A stretch of DNA of 34,628 bases from Conoideocrella luteorostrata (Eukaryota > Ascomycota > Sordariomycetes > Hypocreales > Clavicipitaceae): assembly GCA_032433595.1 (NCBI GenBank), contig JASWJB010000392.1, forward strand, positions 1 through 34,628. The letters run 5' to 3'. The notes below the pieces were generated by a model, which was not told where the DNA came from, searched no databases, and worked only from the letters and a program-made list of their open reading frames with translations. Numbering within the stretch: the stretch's first letter is position 1; every line of letters starts with the position of its first letter. A program made the translations under genes and the position numbers. Positions 1 to 10,550 of this stretch are shown here, piece by piece.

Positions 1-675
1 AAAAAAAAAAGAAAAAGAGAAAGAAAGAAGAAAAGATTTCACTATTATACTTGATTCGCCAAGTTGTTTGAGAGAATTATTTTCCTCTACATTTGCATCC
101 TTCACACCACATCCACCACATTGACACCTCACACCCCTTATTGCCCTCGGGCATCCTCGCTACCCAATAGAGAGACCCAGTGCTGCGCCAATGTTGAAGA
201 TTGCGTACGCCCACAGCATGTTCAATGGTTACGCATGGCATGTCAGTAGTATTCGGCCGGGTGTACGGAGTTAATGCTTGCCTTACGTCGAGGTTGTCGG
301 CCGAAGTCAGCCCATTTCTCCGCCTCCGGAGGTAAACAGCTGAGCCGTCACTAGCTGAGGCGGAGATAAACTCCCCTGTCACATTTGGTACTAGTAGTAA
401 GTAGTGCGGAGTACTCCGCTCCGTACATACATTTGTGCCGAAGAAGCAAAGTCACCCTGTGGGGCCGACCCGGGGGACAGGCACGGCCCGGGAGGATACG
501 AATCGGGAGGCGTTGTGAGAGAACCTAACTCCGACTGGAGACTGGTCGTGAGCCATTGGCAGGTTTGGGGCTACTACGAATTTGAGGTCAAACGAGTGCT
601 GTGCCCCCCGAAAACGCATGCAGTCCGTTTCATATCCCCTGCAGATAGTTTTTCTACATAAGGTGCACATTTAAA
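1..675. other. Intergenic, 5' edge of window
   Basis: No supported gene lies here. The first 35 bases are an almost pure purine tract (A-rich with single G). The short open frames in this stretch have no ATG start and no recognisable protein. A TACGGAG motif lies at 264-270 and a perfect 12-bp palindrome, CGGAGTACTCCG, at 407-418. Both belong to the motif family that recurs between genes across this window. The last 200 bases should include the promoter of the MFS transporter that starts at 676. Confidence 0.6.
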
Positions 676-2703
676 ATGTCGCGAGAGACAAAGCTCTTTG
701 GCTCGGATCAGAATATGTCCGCAGAGAAAGATGCTCTATCGGACCCAGAAGCAAACCATCGCAGTGAACCGGATAGAGGGTCTTCTCCGCTTCATGACAC
801 CGCATCGCAGCTTACAGATAACGTGGATCATGTCCAGCCGCAATGGCTACAAGGGTTCCCGCTAGTAATTGTCATGATGGCGCTCACCATTGTATCGTAC
901 CTGATGCTTCTCGATGTTTCAATTGTGTCTACTGTGGGTAAGCCTTGGCAGGAGTATTCGTTATCCCTACCACTAACGCTGGAAAAAGGCACTTCCCAGA
1001 ATCACAAATGAGTTCAACTCACTTCCAGACATTGGTTGGTACGCCGCGGCATACCAGTTAGCGAGGCAAGTTTTGTTTACCAATGCCTTTTTTGTTCTTC
1101 TCTCTAAATGCATATCTTCCTGCAGTGCCGCCCTTCAGCCGGTATCTGGAAAAGTCTACACCAATTTCACACCCAAATGGACGCTATTGGGATATTTCTT
1201 CATCTTCGAAATAGGATCCCTGGCCTGCGCTCTGGCAACTTCGTCCAATATGCTCATCACTGGGCGGGCACTTGCCGGGATGGGTAGCTCTGGAATCTCG
1301 ACTGGATGTGTTACTATCATGGCTGGTATTGCTCCTCTACACAAGCGCTCATTTTTACTTGGTATCATGATGGGAAGTAGGTTAGAGGATCAATGCACTC
1401 TTTGTTGATGACGGACAGCTAAATGCGACTGCAGTTTCTCAAATTGGTCTTGCCTCTGGCCCTTTGGTGGGAGGAGCATTGTCGGAATACACAACCTGGC
1501 GATGGTGTTTCTGGATCAATCTACCCATCGGGGCTGTCTTGGCATTGTTGGTGGTCTTCATACGCATTCCAGATACCTCCCCCAAACAGCCTCCCATTAG
1601 CGTCCTCCGCACATTGCACAAACTTTAGATCTTGTTGGGGTTGCTGGTCTCGCTGGATCTGTCGTCATGTTGCTCCTGGCGGTTCAGGGCAATGAGGACC
1701 AATGGGATAGTGCGACTATAATCGGGCTCTTTTGTGGCTCTGGTGTAACTTTCCTTCTATGGGTTGCCTGGAGTTTGAGGAAGGGCGACAAAGCTCTGAT
1801 TCCTTTGGCATGGTTGAAACAACGAGTCATGTGGAACAGTTGTATAACATTTGGCTTGACCATGGGGTCCCTTCTCACCACCTCATACTTTTTGCCAGTT
1901 TATTTCCAGGGTGTCTTGGGCACAACTCCTTTACTAAGTGGTGTTCAAGCACTGCCCAACATCATCCCTCAGCTACTGATGGGTATGCTGGGTGGAGGGC
2001 TGGGTAAGTTCTGTCCATATCCCCAGGTATTGCAGGATTACTGACTCATTTTCAACAGTGTCCAAGATAGGATACTATATACCGTCCAGTTTATTAGGAG
2101 CGGCGTTGTTTTCTATCGGAGCAGGTCTCATTTCAACCTACTCGCCCACGACACCTCTTGCTAGAAGGATCGGGTTCCAGGTCATACTCGGCTCCGGCTA
2201 TGGTTTTGCACTTGAAATGGTTGGTACTTCCGTCTTCTGTTTCTGCTTAACCGGTGGCATCGAATCTAATTGCATTGTTCACCAATCAATAGCCGATACT
2301 TGCCGTGCAAAACTCGATCCAGCTTCATCAACTTCCTGTCGCCATGGGAATATTAATGTTTTGTTCTCAACTTTCGGGTTCTTTGCTGGTTAGTTTTAGA
2401 AATACCATCTTCTATAACAGCTTCCGAACTCTGCTCCCAAAATACGCTCCCTCGGTGGATCCTGCCATCGTTGTGGCTGCCGGAGCGACCCAGTTTCGGG
2501 ATACCGTTCCACCATCTGCACTTCATAATGTATTGATTGCATATGCAAAGAGTGTGGATCGTGTATACTATTTGGGGGTTGGGTGTGGCGTCGCCACATT
2601 CGTGTCGGCATGGGGAATGGGATGGAAGGATGTTCGGAAGACTAAGAAGCCAGAAGCGCCCAAGGCAGAAATATCGCAGATGCAAGAGTCTCAGAGCTCG
2701 TGA
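676..2703 (+). pseudogene. MFS transporter, DHA2 (14-TM drug/metabolite efflux) family, frameshifted
   Basis: This encodes a plasma-membrane proton antiporter of the major facilitator superfamily, of the kind found in fungal toxin or metabolite efflux. Inferred exons are 676-933, 989-1065, 1126-1376, 1435-2003, 2059-2219 and 2293-2703, about 575 codons. Visible hallmarks are LLDVSIVST at the end of TM1, DIGWYAAAYQL, GRALAGMGSSG, the [12 protein letters not shown] motif of TM5-6, and a late LPVAMGILMF segment. The N-terminal 55 residues are hydrophilic. In exon 4 the frame breaks at 1626-1627, where an in-frame TAG follows HKL and the family continuation (DLVG...) resumes one frame over. There is no room for an intron. 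Every other exon is intact, so this is either a young pseudogene or one sequencing error. Intron 2 uses a GC-AG pair and intron 5 a weak GTTGGT donor. It sits beside a broken transcription factor and an NRPS fragment, which suggests a former cluster exporter. Confidence 0.8.
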
Positions 2704-3156
2704 ACCGCGGTAAACGTTACACTCCAAGGGATGTCATTTAATCTTGTCAAAGATACAAGTCTCGTTAGCTTTATATGTATCTCTGTAATTTACCACTCTG
2801 GATAGTCGATAGCCGCGTCCACAGCCCGAGGCACAGCGTGTGAGAGCTAGACATATAGATATATGCTATGGAGAATGTGGTTAATGGAATATGGCGATGC
2901 TAGAAAATGTATATTCGACACACCAGTATCAATGTATTTTCTGTCTAGTTATACTGTAAGCATCCTCGCACCCGAGGGAATGTGTCGCATCTACAAGGGT
3001 AGCCTAGGGCCAAGGGGCCTAGGCGTTGGATATGATCCAAGCTGTAATTAATAGCAACTTGGTCGATTGATCGTATAAGCCACCTGTCACATCCGGATAT
3101 TTGCCTAATAAAGAAAGCTAGGTCCGGGTTTTGCGATAGCAAGACTAGCTAGACTC
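2704..3156. other. Intergenic, downstream of MFS gene
   Basis: No coding region is supported in these 450 bases. The sequence is moderately AT-rich with scattered TATATA-like stretches. An imperfect inverted repeat with 7-bp arms (GCCTAGG/CCTAGGC) lies at 3002-3024. Confidence 0.5.
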
Positions 3157-3329
3157 GTGAATAACTATACAAAGCCCGAACCAACTTTAATTGCCGAGCT
3201 GCAATGTCAAAGCCTTCACACTATCACCTGCGCCGTCCCATTCCCGGACTTGGACGCCACTGCAGGTTACAACAAACGCCGCTCCTCGCCTTCAGTGAAT
3301 ACTTCAAATAGCGAGCCACAGCAGGCTCA

Positions 3330-4400
3330 GGCAGAACCCGGAAAACGTGTCCCCAAACCCAACAAGTCCTGTCTACCCTACCGCGTCCGCAAGGTCAAGT
3401 ACGATACCGCCGTAATTGGTCTACCATGCAGCAGTGGTGCCAGCCAACAGTGCGGCAAAGATTGTGTATTGCGTATCCAGAAGGGTCGGTCTAAGTGAGT
3501 GGTTTATCGCTAGGATGGCTGATGGTTCTTGATTATCCGAGTGCTAATTTTGATGGGGTGACAGGAAGGCGATACACGCTTTTGCCGGCTCCTAGCAATG
3601 TACAGGTATGCTCAAGATTCTCCCAGCTGCTTACCTCGTCCCCCTTTTCTTCTGCTGCCTCGGCGATTTTTCATAGTTTACACTAACTTGTTGTTACCAA
3701 ACCATACTCTCCCCGACTACGTCCCATGGTAGCCAGTTAGACAGCCTCTATCAGTCTAAGCAACCTAATCAACCAAAGCATTCTTCCCCTCCTGGTGCGT
3801 CGGACTACCAAAACACACGTCTGACTAAACCGGACCTGCTCTAACTTGATATCCTAAATGACGCCGGGACAAAAACTACAGAACCGCGTCAACACCACGC
3901 CCCTTCCAACACCCCCTGCCGTTCGAGGAGAGAAGACAGCGTTACTCCTCAGAACCATCCATGGACCAGGATACCTCATTTGGACGACTTTGACAATGAC
4001 TATCTGACCAAGAAGGGTGTTTTCGACCTACCTCCTCCGCACCACTTGTAAGACAAGCTCAGAATCGTCTCATCTTCTACGCTTTTTAGGTCTTCGTCTT
4101 CACTCTACTAACAGGCAAAACAACAGAGATGCCCTCATCAAGACATACTTGACCACGTCGGCCCTTTTGCTCGGAAGGTCCTGATGCCTCGTATTAGCTA
4201 GAATCGTACGATAGTGGAAAAGGTGGCACGATGCCAAGATTTTGCTCCTGTGATTAACAGGGCTGATTTCATTCGCGGCTATCAATCCGGCGACTGCTCT
4301 TTGTTCATGCTTTGCGTTATATTGACACCAGCCAGTCTCCATGTGCCAGCAGATGTGCTATCCGCCTGCGACTTTGCCAGCCGCTCCGCCGCGCAAGAGA
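3330..4400 (+). pseudogene. Zn2Cys6 fungal transcription factor, degenerate
   Basis: This is the remnant of a binuclear zinc-cluster regulator. The finger lies at about 3367-3465 within the frame starting at 3157 (a GTG, so not a real start). The basic loop RVRKVK is kept, but the expected second, third and fifth cysteines read Tyr (3379), Tyr (3400) and Gly (3436), so zinc binding should be lost. A further frame from about 3746 runs to LDDFDNDYLTKKGVFDLPPPHHL near 4050, a segment typical of fungal-specific transcription factors, and is interrupted by TAA at 3842-3844. After a likely intron (donor GTAAGA near 4049, acceptor about 4126) the next exon is frameshifted within 4150. A last piece with the middle-homology region (ALHVPADVLSAC-like) lies at about 4240-4400 and then runs into NRPS sequence. 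Broken in at least four places, it cannot make a working regulator. Its former target was probably the neighbouring cluster. Confidence 0.72.
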
Positions 4401-4439
4401 CGCGATGGCGCGTTCATTATCGTGACTTTTGTCGCCCCA

Positions 4440-5278
4440 TGTCATACCCCTTGGTACCGAGCGGCAGCGCGAAGCAGCGGCGACCTGCGACGGATGCACA
4501 GCAGCATCATGCATCCATACAGGTCCCCGTTGCGAATTTTGTACGCCCCAGTGGAACGACCCCGACAGTCTTGAAAGCCGCGTGGTCCTGTGTTCTCTCA
4601 CAGGTCCTTGAGAAACACGATACCATCTTCAGCTTCTTGAGTGCCAACCGCTTCTCGGGCACACTTCCTCATAGTAGCGCGGAGCAGGTAGCAGGACCTT
4701 GTATAAATCTGGTGCCCGTACGAGCAGCGCCCATGGGCGACGGCGACAAGACCATGGCGACGCTCGTCAGAGAACTACAAGAGCAGTCCAACGAATTGCC
4801 TCCCGCATCAATATGTCGGATACCGCTCAATTGTCAAGAACTGCACGCAGTGGCCGACGTGTCGGTTCAACTCAGTCATCTTGTTCCAGAACCACGAAGC
4901 ATTTGGCCATGCCGTTAGACTGGGAGATGCCCAGTGTGCGGTAATTGGGATCGGGCAAGGCACAGACTCTGCGGATGTCTGGATCACGGCGACGCCTCAG
5001 GTTGATCAGATTCTCAGTATAGAATTGAGGTTTCGCCGATCAACGTACCAACTGGATTGTGTCGATGGATTTCGGAGGACTTCGAGAGCCTGCTAAACAT
5101 GCTGTCATACTCGGGAGATAGGAGCATATATGACATACATGATGAGCTCCTGCGCATGGTCGGGCCAAACCCATTATCTCCCATTCAAGGCGAGAAACAC
5201 ACATCTTGGCCGGAAGGGACCGATCCTGAGGATGTTGTCAACGAAATACTTGATGCAAAGCATTTCGAGTATCCCTAA
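4440..5278 (+). pseudogene. NRPS condensation-domain fragment, frameshifted
   Basis: This is a remnant of the C-terminal half of a nonribosomal peptide synthetase condensation domain, the module that forms peptide bonds between carrier-bound amino acids. Recognisable segments are TPTVLKAAWSCVLSQV at about 4563, the F-LSANRFSGTLP strand, and the family hallmark VAGPCINLVPVR at about 4690-4725. The frame is lost near 4800, and the downstream family sequence (GYRSIVKNCTQWP, then FNSVILFQNHEAFGH) continues in another frame. A second break falls near 5045, after which a third frame (WISEDFESLLNML) ends at a stop at 5276-5278. No adenylation or thiolation domain is visible, and the HHxxxDG catalytic motif lies in the missing N-terminal half. 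Most of the megasynthase has been deleted. The fragment abuts the transcription factor relic without a gap. Confidence 0.7.
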
Positions 5279-5280
5279 TA

Positions 5281-6936
5281 GATATTTAGGTTATATATTC
5301 TACAGCATCGAGATATGTGACGGCCATGGCTCGTTCTCAAGGGATAAATCTAGTCGCGGCTTTGTGTTGGCAGTGACGTTGGGGTGTAGTATTTTAAGCA
5401 ATAGAGGTTTTCGTGTTTCTTTAGAGTATTTCGGCTCTGCGATGCGAATTTTGCTTAATCGCTTTCGGTTAAAAGCATGTTCCTCAGCGGATAGGGGTAC
5501 TGGCTTTGAAACTCTCCTCGGGGCCTCTTTGGCGGCGAAGGGCCGGACGAACTTGGCTTGGAGATTCGCCTACCTATTTGTCTTGGCCGGCTATATGGTC
5601 GAGCTGGGCACCGTGACATTGGTATGTTGGCAAGTTTAGCGAGCTTTGCTTATGATAAATATGATAAGGCATGAATCTCCCGAGGCAGTGAAAAGAGGAG
5701 AGAAGGCTATTACGCCCTTTATGGACGGGAGCAGCCATGACTAGCCTGAATCAACCTGAGCAGCTGGCTAATTTTGTACCTCTGTAAGAGTATGCGAAGG
5801 ACGCCCAGGAGCGATATTTGACACGAAGCAATCGCTTACCTACGGGAGCAATGCCTGTCTGATAACTAAAAAGCGGCTCGAACCGTCACATTCGGTGGGC
5901 TCAGCAGCGTTTCTTGCATTTATAATTATACAAGAAAAGTTTAAAAATTATTAAAAGAGCTATATGCTTAATGATATAATTCAATAATAGTCAATTGTAT
6001 TCACACGGGTCGCGCATGATGTTAATAATATGCTTTTGGTATTCTTCACACTGCAAAACCGATTTTTCTTCGAACCTTGCCGCTCTCAAAGAGAGTTTTG
6101 ATGTATTTAGCTCGTCCGAGGTGCAGATATGAAAGAGTACTGGATTGGAGCTAGTCGTGGCACAAACTGGCGGCATATGCACTCCGTACCATCCCCCAGC
6201 TTTGCAGGGCTAACCTAACCAGTCAGGGGGCGCCCCCGCCAAAGCCGTGGAATGCAGTGATGCTACTACTGTAGATATGTCCCAAGCCCCTGTAATTATA
6301 GCACTACGTCCGCTCTGCGCAGCCTTAGTTACCTGTAAGGTTAGATTGGTAGGCGGTGAATGACGTAGCCCAGCAAACCATCGATCATGGCGATAACATT
6401 TGCGTACAAATCATGCTGTGCCCCCAGTCTCCAGTCTTACATAGAGCATGCACTGGTCTTAACAAGGTATTTGGCCGAGCGCTTTGCGGTTTACTCTTTA
6501 ATACGCATGAAAAGGAGCAAGGTGTTAAGAGCTAGCAATTTACTGCATTGTTTTGAATGGGGGAGAACATTATGGAGAGGAATACGGAGTATCGTCGAGG
6601 GAAACGGAGGCAAGCACAAGATTATGAATTATGCTCGGGCCAGAATTTGCCAGGTCGCCTTAAACGTCGCAGTTACTCAGGGTAAAAGTGGCGCTGCTCA
6701 GGCACTAGTTGGTTCAAACGCCGGTATCTGCAAATTCACAGTCCGGGCTCTTAGCACAATTGCTTGCAACCAGCACACCGCCTTGGCTTCACCGGCAGAA
6801 AAAAGTGACCCAAGACAACCCACCACGACTTCATGCGGGTGGCCCGCCTCCAGCGTGCGAAATCACCACTGAGCGACTGTTGCAGCTTCTGAAGTTTACA
6901 ACACATATCGCCCCCAAGTGAGCTCGGAAACTTACA
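5281..6936. other. Long intergenic region between relic cluster and CCT6
   Basis: No gene is firmly supported over 1.65 kb. An AT-rich block lies at about 5915-6000. TACGGAGTA-type motifs occur at 6181-6189 (ACTCCGTAC) and 6583-6591. A 161-codon ATG frame (6387-6872) has no recognisable domain and ends 64 bases before the CCT6 start codon, so I treat it as promoter/5' UTR sequence rather than a gene. A short frame from an ATG at 5737 has an internal TAA at 5785-5787. These 1.65 kb may include further decayed cluster DNA that is no longer recognisable. Confidence 0.5.
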
Positions 6937-8903
6937 ATGTCGGCCGCGCAGCTTCTCAACCCCAAGGCGGAGTCCCGAGTACGTCTTTTCGCTTCTGAGA
7001 TGCTTCGATGTTGTTTGTGCGACGTGCCTGCTAACCTGTTGGAAAGAGGAGGGGCGAAGCTCTGAAGGTCAACATCAACGCCGGTATTGGCTTGCAGGAT
7101 GTTCTCAAGTCCAACCTTGGCCCTTTGGGCACGATCAAGATGTGAGGCTCCTCCATGTCACTGACTCATAGTACAATTTTGGCTTACAGTTTATTTAGGC
7201 TCGTTGACGGAGCTGGACAGGTGCGAACCCGCCGTTTGCTACCCCTCAGGGGAGTACGATGAAGCTAATAATCTTTTTTCCCTCCTTGATATAGATCAAA
7301 CTTACTAAAGATGGAAACATTCTCTTGAGAGAAATGCAAATCCAGAACCCGACCGCTGTTATGATTGCTCGAGCCGCTACAGCCCAGGACGATATATGCG
7401 GCGATGGTACCACTTCGGTTGTGCTCCTGGTTGGTGAGCTACTGAAACAGGCCGACAGATTCATTTCAGAAGGATTACACCCTCGTGTGATTACTGATGG
7501 ATTTGAGATTGCCAAGGCTGAGGCCCTGAAGGTTAGTTCTAACCCTTTGCAGTAATGCTCATCTGTTTCATCGTGGCCTAATACTGGTTGCTCTTTTAGT
7601 TCCTAGATGACTTCAAGCTTGCCAAGGAGGTCGACCGAGAACTCCTCCTCAACGTTGCTCGCACCTCTCTTGCTACCAAACTCAACTCGACGTTGGCAAA
7701 GAAGCTGACCCCTGCGATCGTCGATGCGGTTCTGGCGATCTACGAGGCTCCAGCGAAGCCCGATCTGCATATGGTTGAGATCATGAAGATGCAGCACCGT
7801 ACCGCTGCCGATACCCAGCTCATTCGCGGTCTTGCCCTGGACCACGGTGCCCGGCATCCGGATATGCCTAAGAGACTCGAAAACTGCTACATCCTGACCA
7901 TGAATGTCAGCTTGGAATATGAGAAGACTGAAATCAACTCCGGCTTCTTCTACTCGAATGCTGAACAACGGGATAAGCTGGTGGAGAGTGAGCGCCGGTT
8001 TATCGATGCTAAGCTGAAGAAGATTGTCGAACTCAAGAAAGAGCTTTGTGGAACCGACGGCAAGAAGAACTTTGTCATCATCAACCAGAAGGGCATTGAT
8101 CCTTTGTCACTTGATGTCCTGGCTAAGAATGGTATTCTTGCGCTACGACGTGCCAAGCGTAGGAACATGGAGCGACTGCAGTTGGTCTGCGGCGGTGTCG
8201 CGCAGAACAGCGTTGAAGACCTGACCCCTGATGTTCTCGGATATGCTGGACTTGTTTACGAGCAAACACTGGGTGAGGAGAAGTATACATTTGTTGAGGA
8301 GGTCAAGGACCCCAAATCTGTGACACTCATGATCAAGGGACCCAATCAGCACACCATTTCTCAAGTAACTGATGCGGTTCGAGACGGATTAAGGAGTGTC
8401 TACAACATGATTGTGGATGGAAGTGTCGTTCCTGGCGCCGGAGCTTTCCAGGTCGCCTGTGCTAGACATTTAAAGAGCGACAGCTTTAAAAACTCCGTCA
8501 AGGGCAAGGCCAAGTTTGGCGTTGATGCTTTTGCTGATGCCCTTCTTGTCATTCCCAAGACCCTGGCAGCGAATGCTGGCCACGATGTTCAGGATGCTCG
8601 TAAGTGTTCTTTTGGCTAAAACAATGCGTCGGAAACAACACTAATAAGGGAACCACAGTTACGAGAATGGAAGACGAGTTCAACGAAGGTGACGTAGTTG
8701 GCCTGAACCTGGAAACTGGAGATCCAATGGATCCTGAGTTGGAGGGCGTGTTCGATTCCTTCCGTGTGTTGAGAAACTGCATGGCATCCAGTTCCAGTAT
8801 TGCATCAAACTTGTTGCTGTGTGATGAATTGCTGAAGGCTCGACAAATGGGAAGAGCAGCTGGACCCGGGCCCGGAATGGATGGGCCAGATGACCACATG
8901 TAA
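6937..8903 (+). CDS. cct6: T-complex protein 1 subunit zeta (CCT6)
   Basis: This is a subunit of the cytosolic group II chaperonin TRiC/CCT, the ATP-driven double ring that folds actin, tubulin and WD-repeat proteins. Inferred exons are 6937-6978, 7047-7141, 7199-7220, 7295-7531, 7600-8599 and 8659-8903, giving 546 residues, normal for the family. The N-terminus [12 protein letters not shown] and the segment LVDGAGQIKLTKDG match CCT6. The [17 protein letters not shown] nucleotide-binding loop, containing the catalytic-loop aspartate, is intact. The late [11 protein letters not shown] segment, equivalent to the GGG(A/E) region of group II chaperonins, and LKARQMGR near the C-terminus are present. 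Exon 3 is a 22-base microexon. The ATG at 6937 is chosen because it gives the conserved N-terminus. All introns have GT-AG ends. It appears fully functional. Confidence 0.96.
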
Positions 8904-9253
8904 ATAAATGTTACACAACGATAGATACATGGTAAAACTAAAAGTTTTGTGGCATTATATGTACCACGCTCGCGGGAAATTGTTTGTTTTAATTCGGGTA
9001 TGGCATCAATATGAGCTGCCCAGGGTGAATACATCGCAGCAATGTACGGAGTATGGTGCCACTGAACTGGCGGTTTTTTAGCCCCTGTCTGGTTGAGCGT
9101 GCGCTTTGGAGTAAAGCCCCGCGCGCTAACATACTAGTATGGCTTTTTTTTTTTCCTTCTCGGCGCCGGAACCCAAAATTTCTTGACCCCACCATCAGAG
9201 ATAGCGAGTAACTGGAGTGAACGGTTCTGTCCGCAAATTGAGAAATCCGCGAA

Positions 9254-10550
9254 ATGGCGTCGTATGAATCAGACTCTTCAGAAGGGGAATTTACGGAAAC
9301 AAGTGTATTGTTGGGATATGCCTCAAAAGACTCCGACGACGAGACTATAAGCAAATTGGGCGGCAGACCTGTACGTCGTTCCACAGGCCCCGTCTGGCTG
9401 GTGATTTACTAACAATCCACACGTAAAGGACTGGCTGGATGTCGAGAAGCCGCCCTCTGCAGCTTTAGCTCGTTGCAAAGCTTGCAAAGATCTCATGGTT
9501 TTGATACTACAACTGAATGCCGAACTACCGGAGAAATTTCCCAGACATGACCGACGATTATACGTTTTTGGGTGTAAAAGAGCATCCTGCCGTCGCAAGA
9601 ACGGCAGTATTCGAGCTCTGCGAGGTGTAAAGGTTTGGGGTGATGATGAAAATGGTGCAGAACCGACAGAAACAGACGGTGCGCCGAGGAAGGAAGAGCC
9701 GAAACACAACAAGGATGGTCCGGGTTTGGGTGATGCCCTATTTGGAGGCAAGAGTCTGCTAGGCGGTTCGGCTGTTGGCACGAACCCATTTTCCAGCGGT
9801 GCCAATCCGTTCAGTACCGGGGGCAGCCCAAGCAATCCATTCAGTACCTCATCATCGCAGAGCAATTCGTTTAGTCCCCAATCGCCAAAAAATACGCCGT
9901 CCAAAGATGAGGAACAGGAAGCGAAGGAGGCCAAGCCTCAAGAACTGAGCAAGACTTTTGCGGAAACACTATCATTGAACACCACGCCGTCAGCCCCTCC
10001 GCTGCCTGCTGAACCCTGGCCGGAAACCTCGTCACAACCGAAACCATACCCGACGTTATATCTCGCCGAAGCCGACTTTGAAACTCTGGAACCGACGTCT
10101 ACTAAGATCCCGGAGAATGCTCGGATAGAGGAGGCAGATGCGCCGGAGACGGTTTCCGGTCTGGATAAAGAAGCCTTTGAGTCGTCCATGGACGCCGCGT
10201 TCCAGAAGTTTGCCGATCGTCTGGCTCAAAACCCGGATCAAGTGATTCGTTATGAATTTGGGGGAACCCCGCTGTTATACTCCAAGACGGATGCTGTTGG
10301 TGACAAGCTCAGCAAGGGCTCGATGCCAGGCTGTCCCAACTGCGGCGGAGGGAGGACGTTTGAAGTCCAACTTACCCCGAATGCTATCGCGGAGCTGGAG
10401 GCCGACGAGTTGAGTCTGGAGGGAATGGAATGGGGAACTATTATCGTTGGAGTTTGCGACAAGGATTGTGTGCCGAGACATGTTGGAAAGGATGAGTCTG
10501 GGTATTTGGAAGAGTGGGCAGGCGTGCAGTGGGAGGAGCTTGCGAAGTAA
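9254..10550 (+). CDS. tsr4: TSR4/PDCD2-like ribosome biogenesis protein
   Basis: This is the homologue of yeast Tsr4 and animal PDCD2, a cytoplasmic dedicated chaperone of ribosomal protein uS5 (Rps2) needed for 40S subunit maturation. Exons are 9254-9370 and 9429-10550, giving 412 residues. The N-terminus has an acidic stretch, then VLLGYASKD, GGRPDWLD and a zinc-binding cysteine pair (CKACKDLM), followed by HDRRLYVFGCKRASCRR. A disordered middle (residues about 130-250) is rich in Ser/Pro and contains repeated NPF(S) tripeptides. The C-terminal PDCD2_C domain (about 270-405) keeps the RYEFGGTPLLYS motif, a CPNCGGGRTFEVQL zinc site and a further Cys pair (VGVCDKDC), and ends YLEEWAGVQWEEL. 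The ATG follows the CCT6 3' region by 350 bases, and both genes read the same way. Confidence 0.92.

Noticed and set aside
3002..3024. Inverted repeat with GCCTAGG arms
   Set aside because: Short arms with a nine-base spacer and no neighbouring element, so too weak to call a terminal repeat or hairpin site.
5737..5862. Short frame starting at an ATG with an internal TAA
   Set aside because: Only 41 codons, interrupted at 5785-5787, with no family resemblance I can name. It could be another relic exon but cannot be supported.
6205..6220. CTAACC-like sequence resembling a telomeric repeat
   Set aside because: Only about one and a half units are present (GGGCTAACCTAACC), not an array, so an interstitial telomere is not supported.
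9323..9934. 203-codon minus-strand open frame over TSR4
   Set aside because: It lies antisense to a clearly recognisable TSR4 exon and shows only Ser/Pro-rich low-complexity sequence, which mirrors the sense codon usage.
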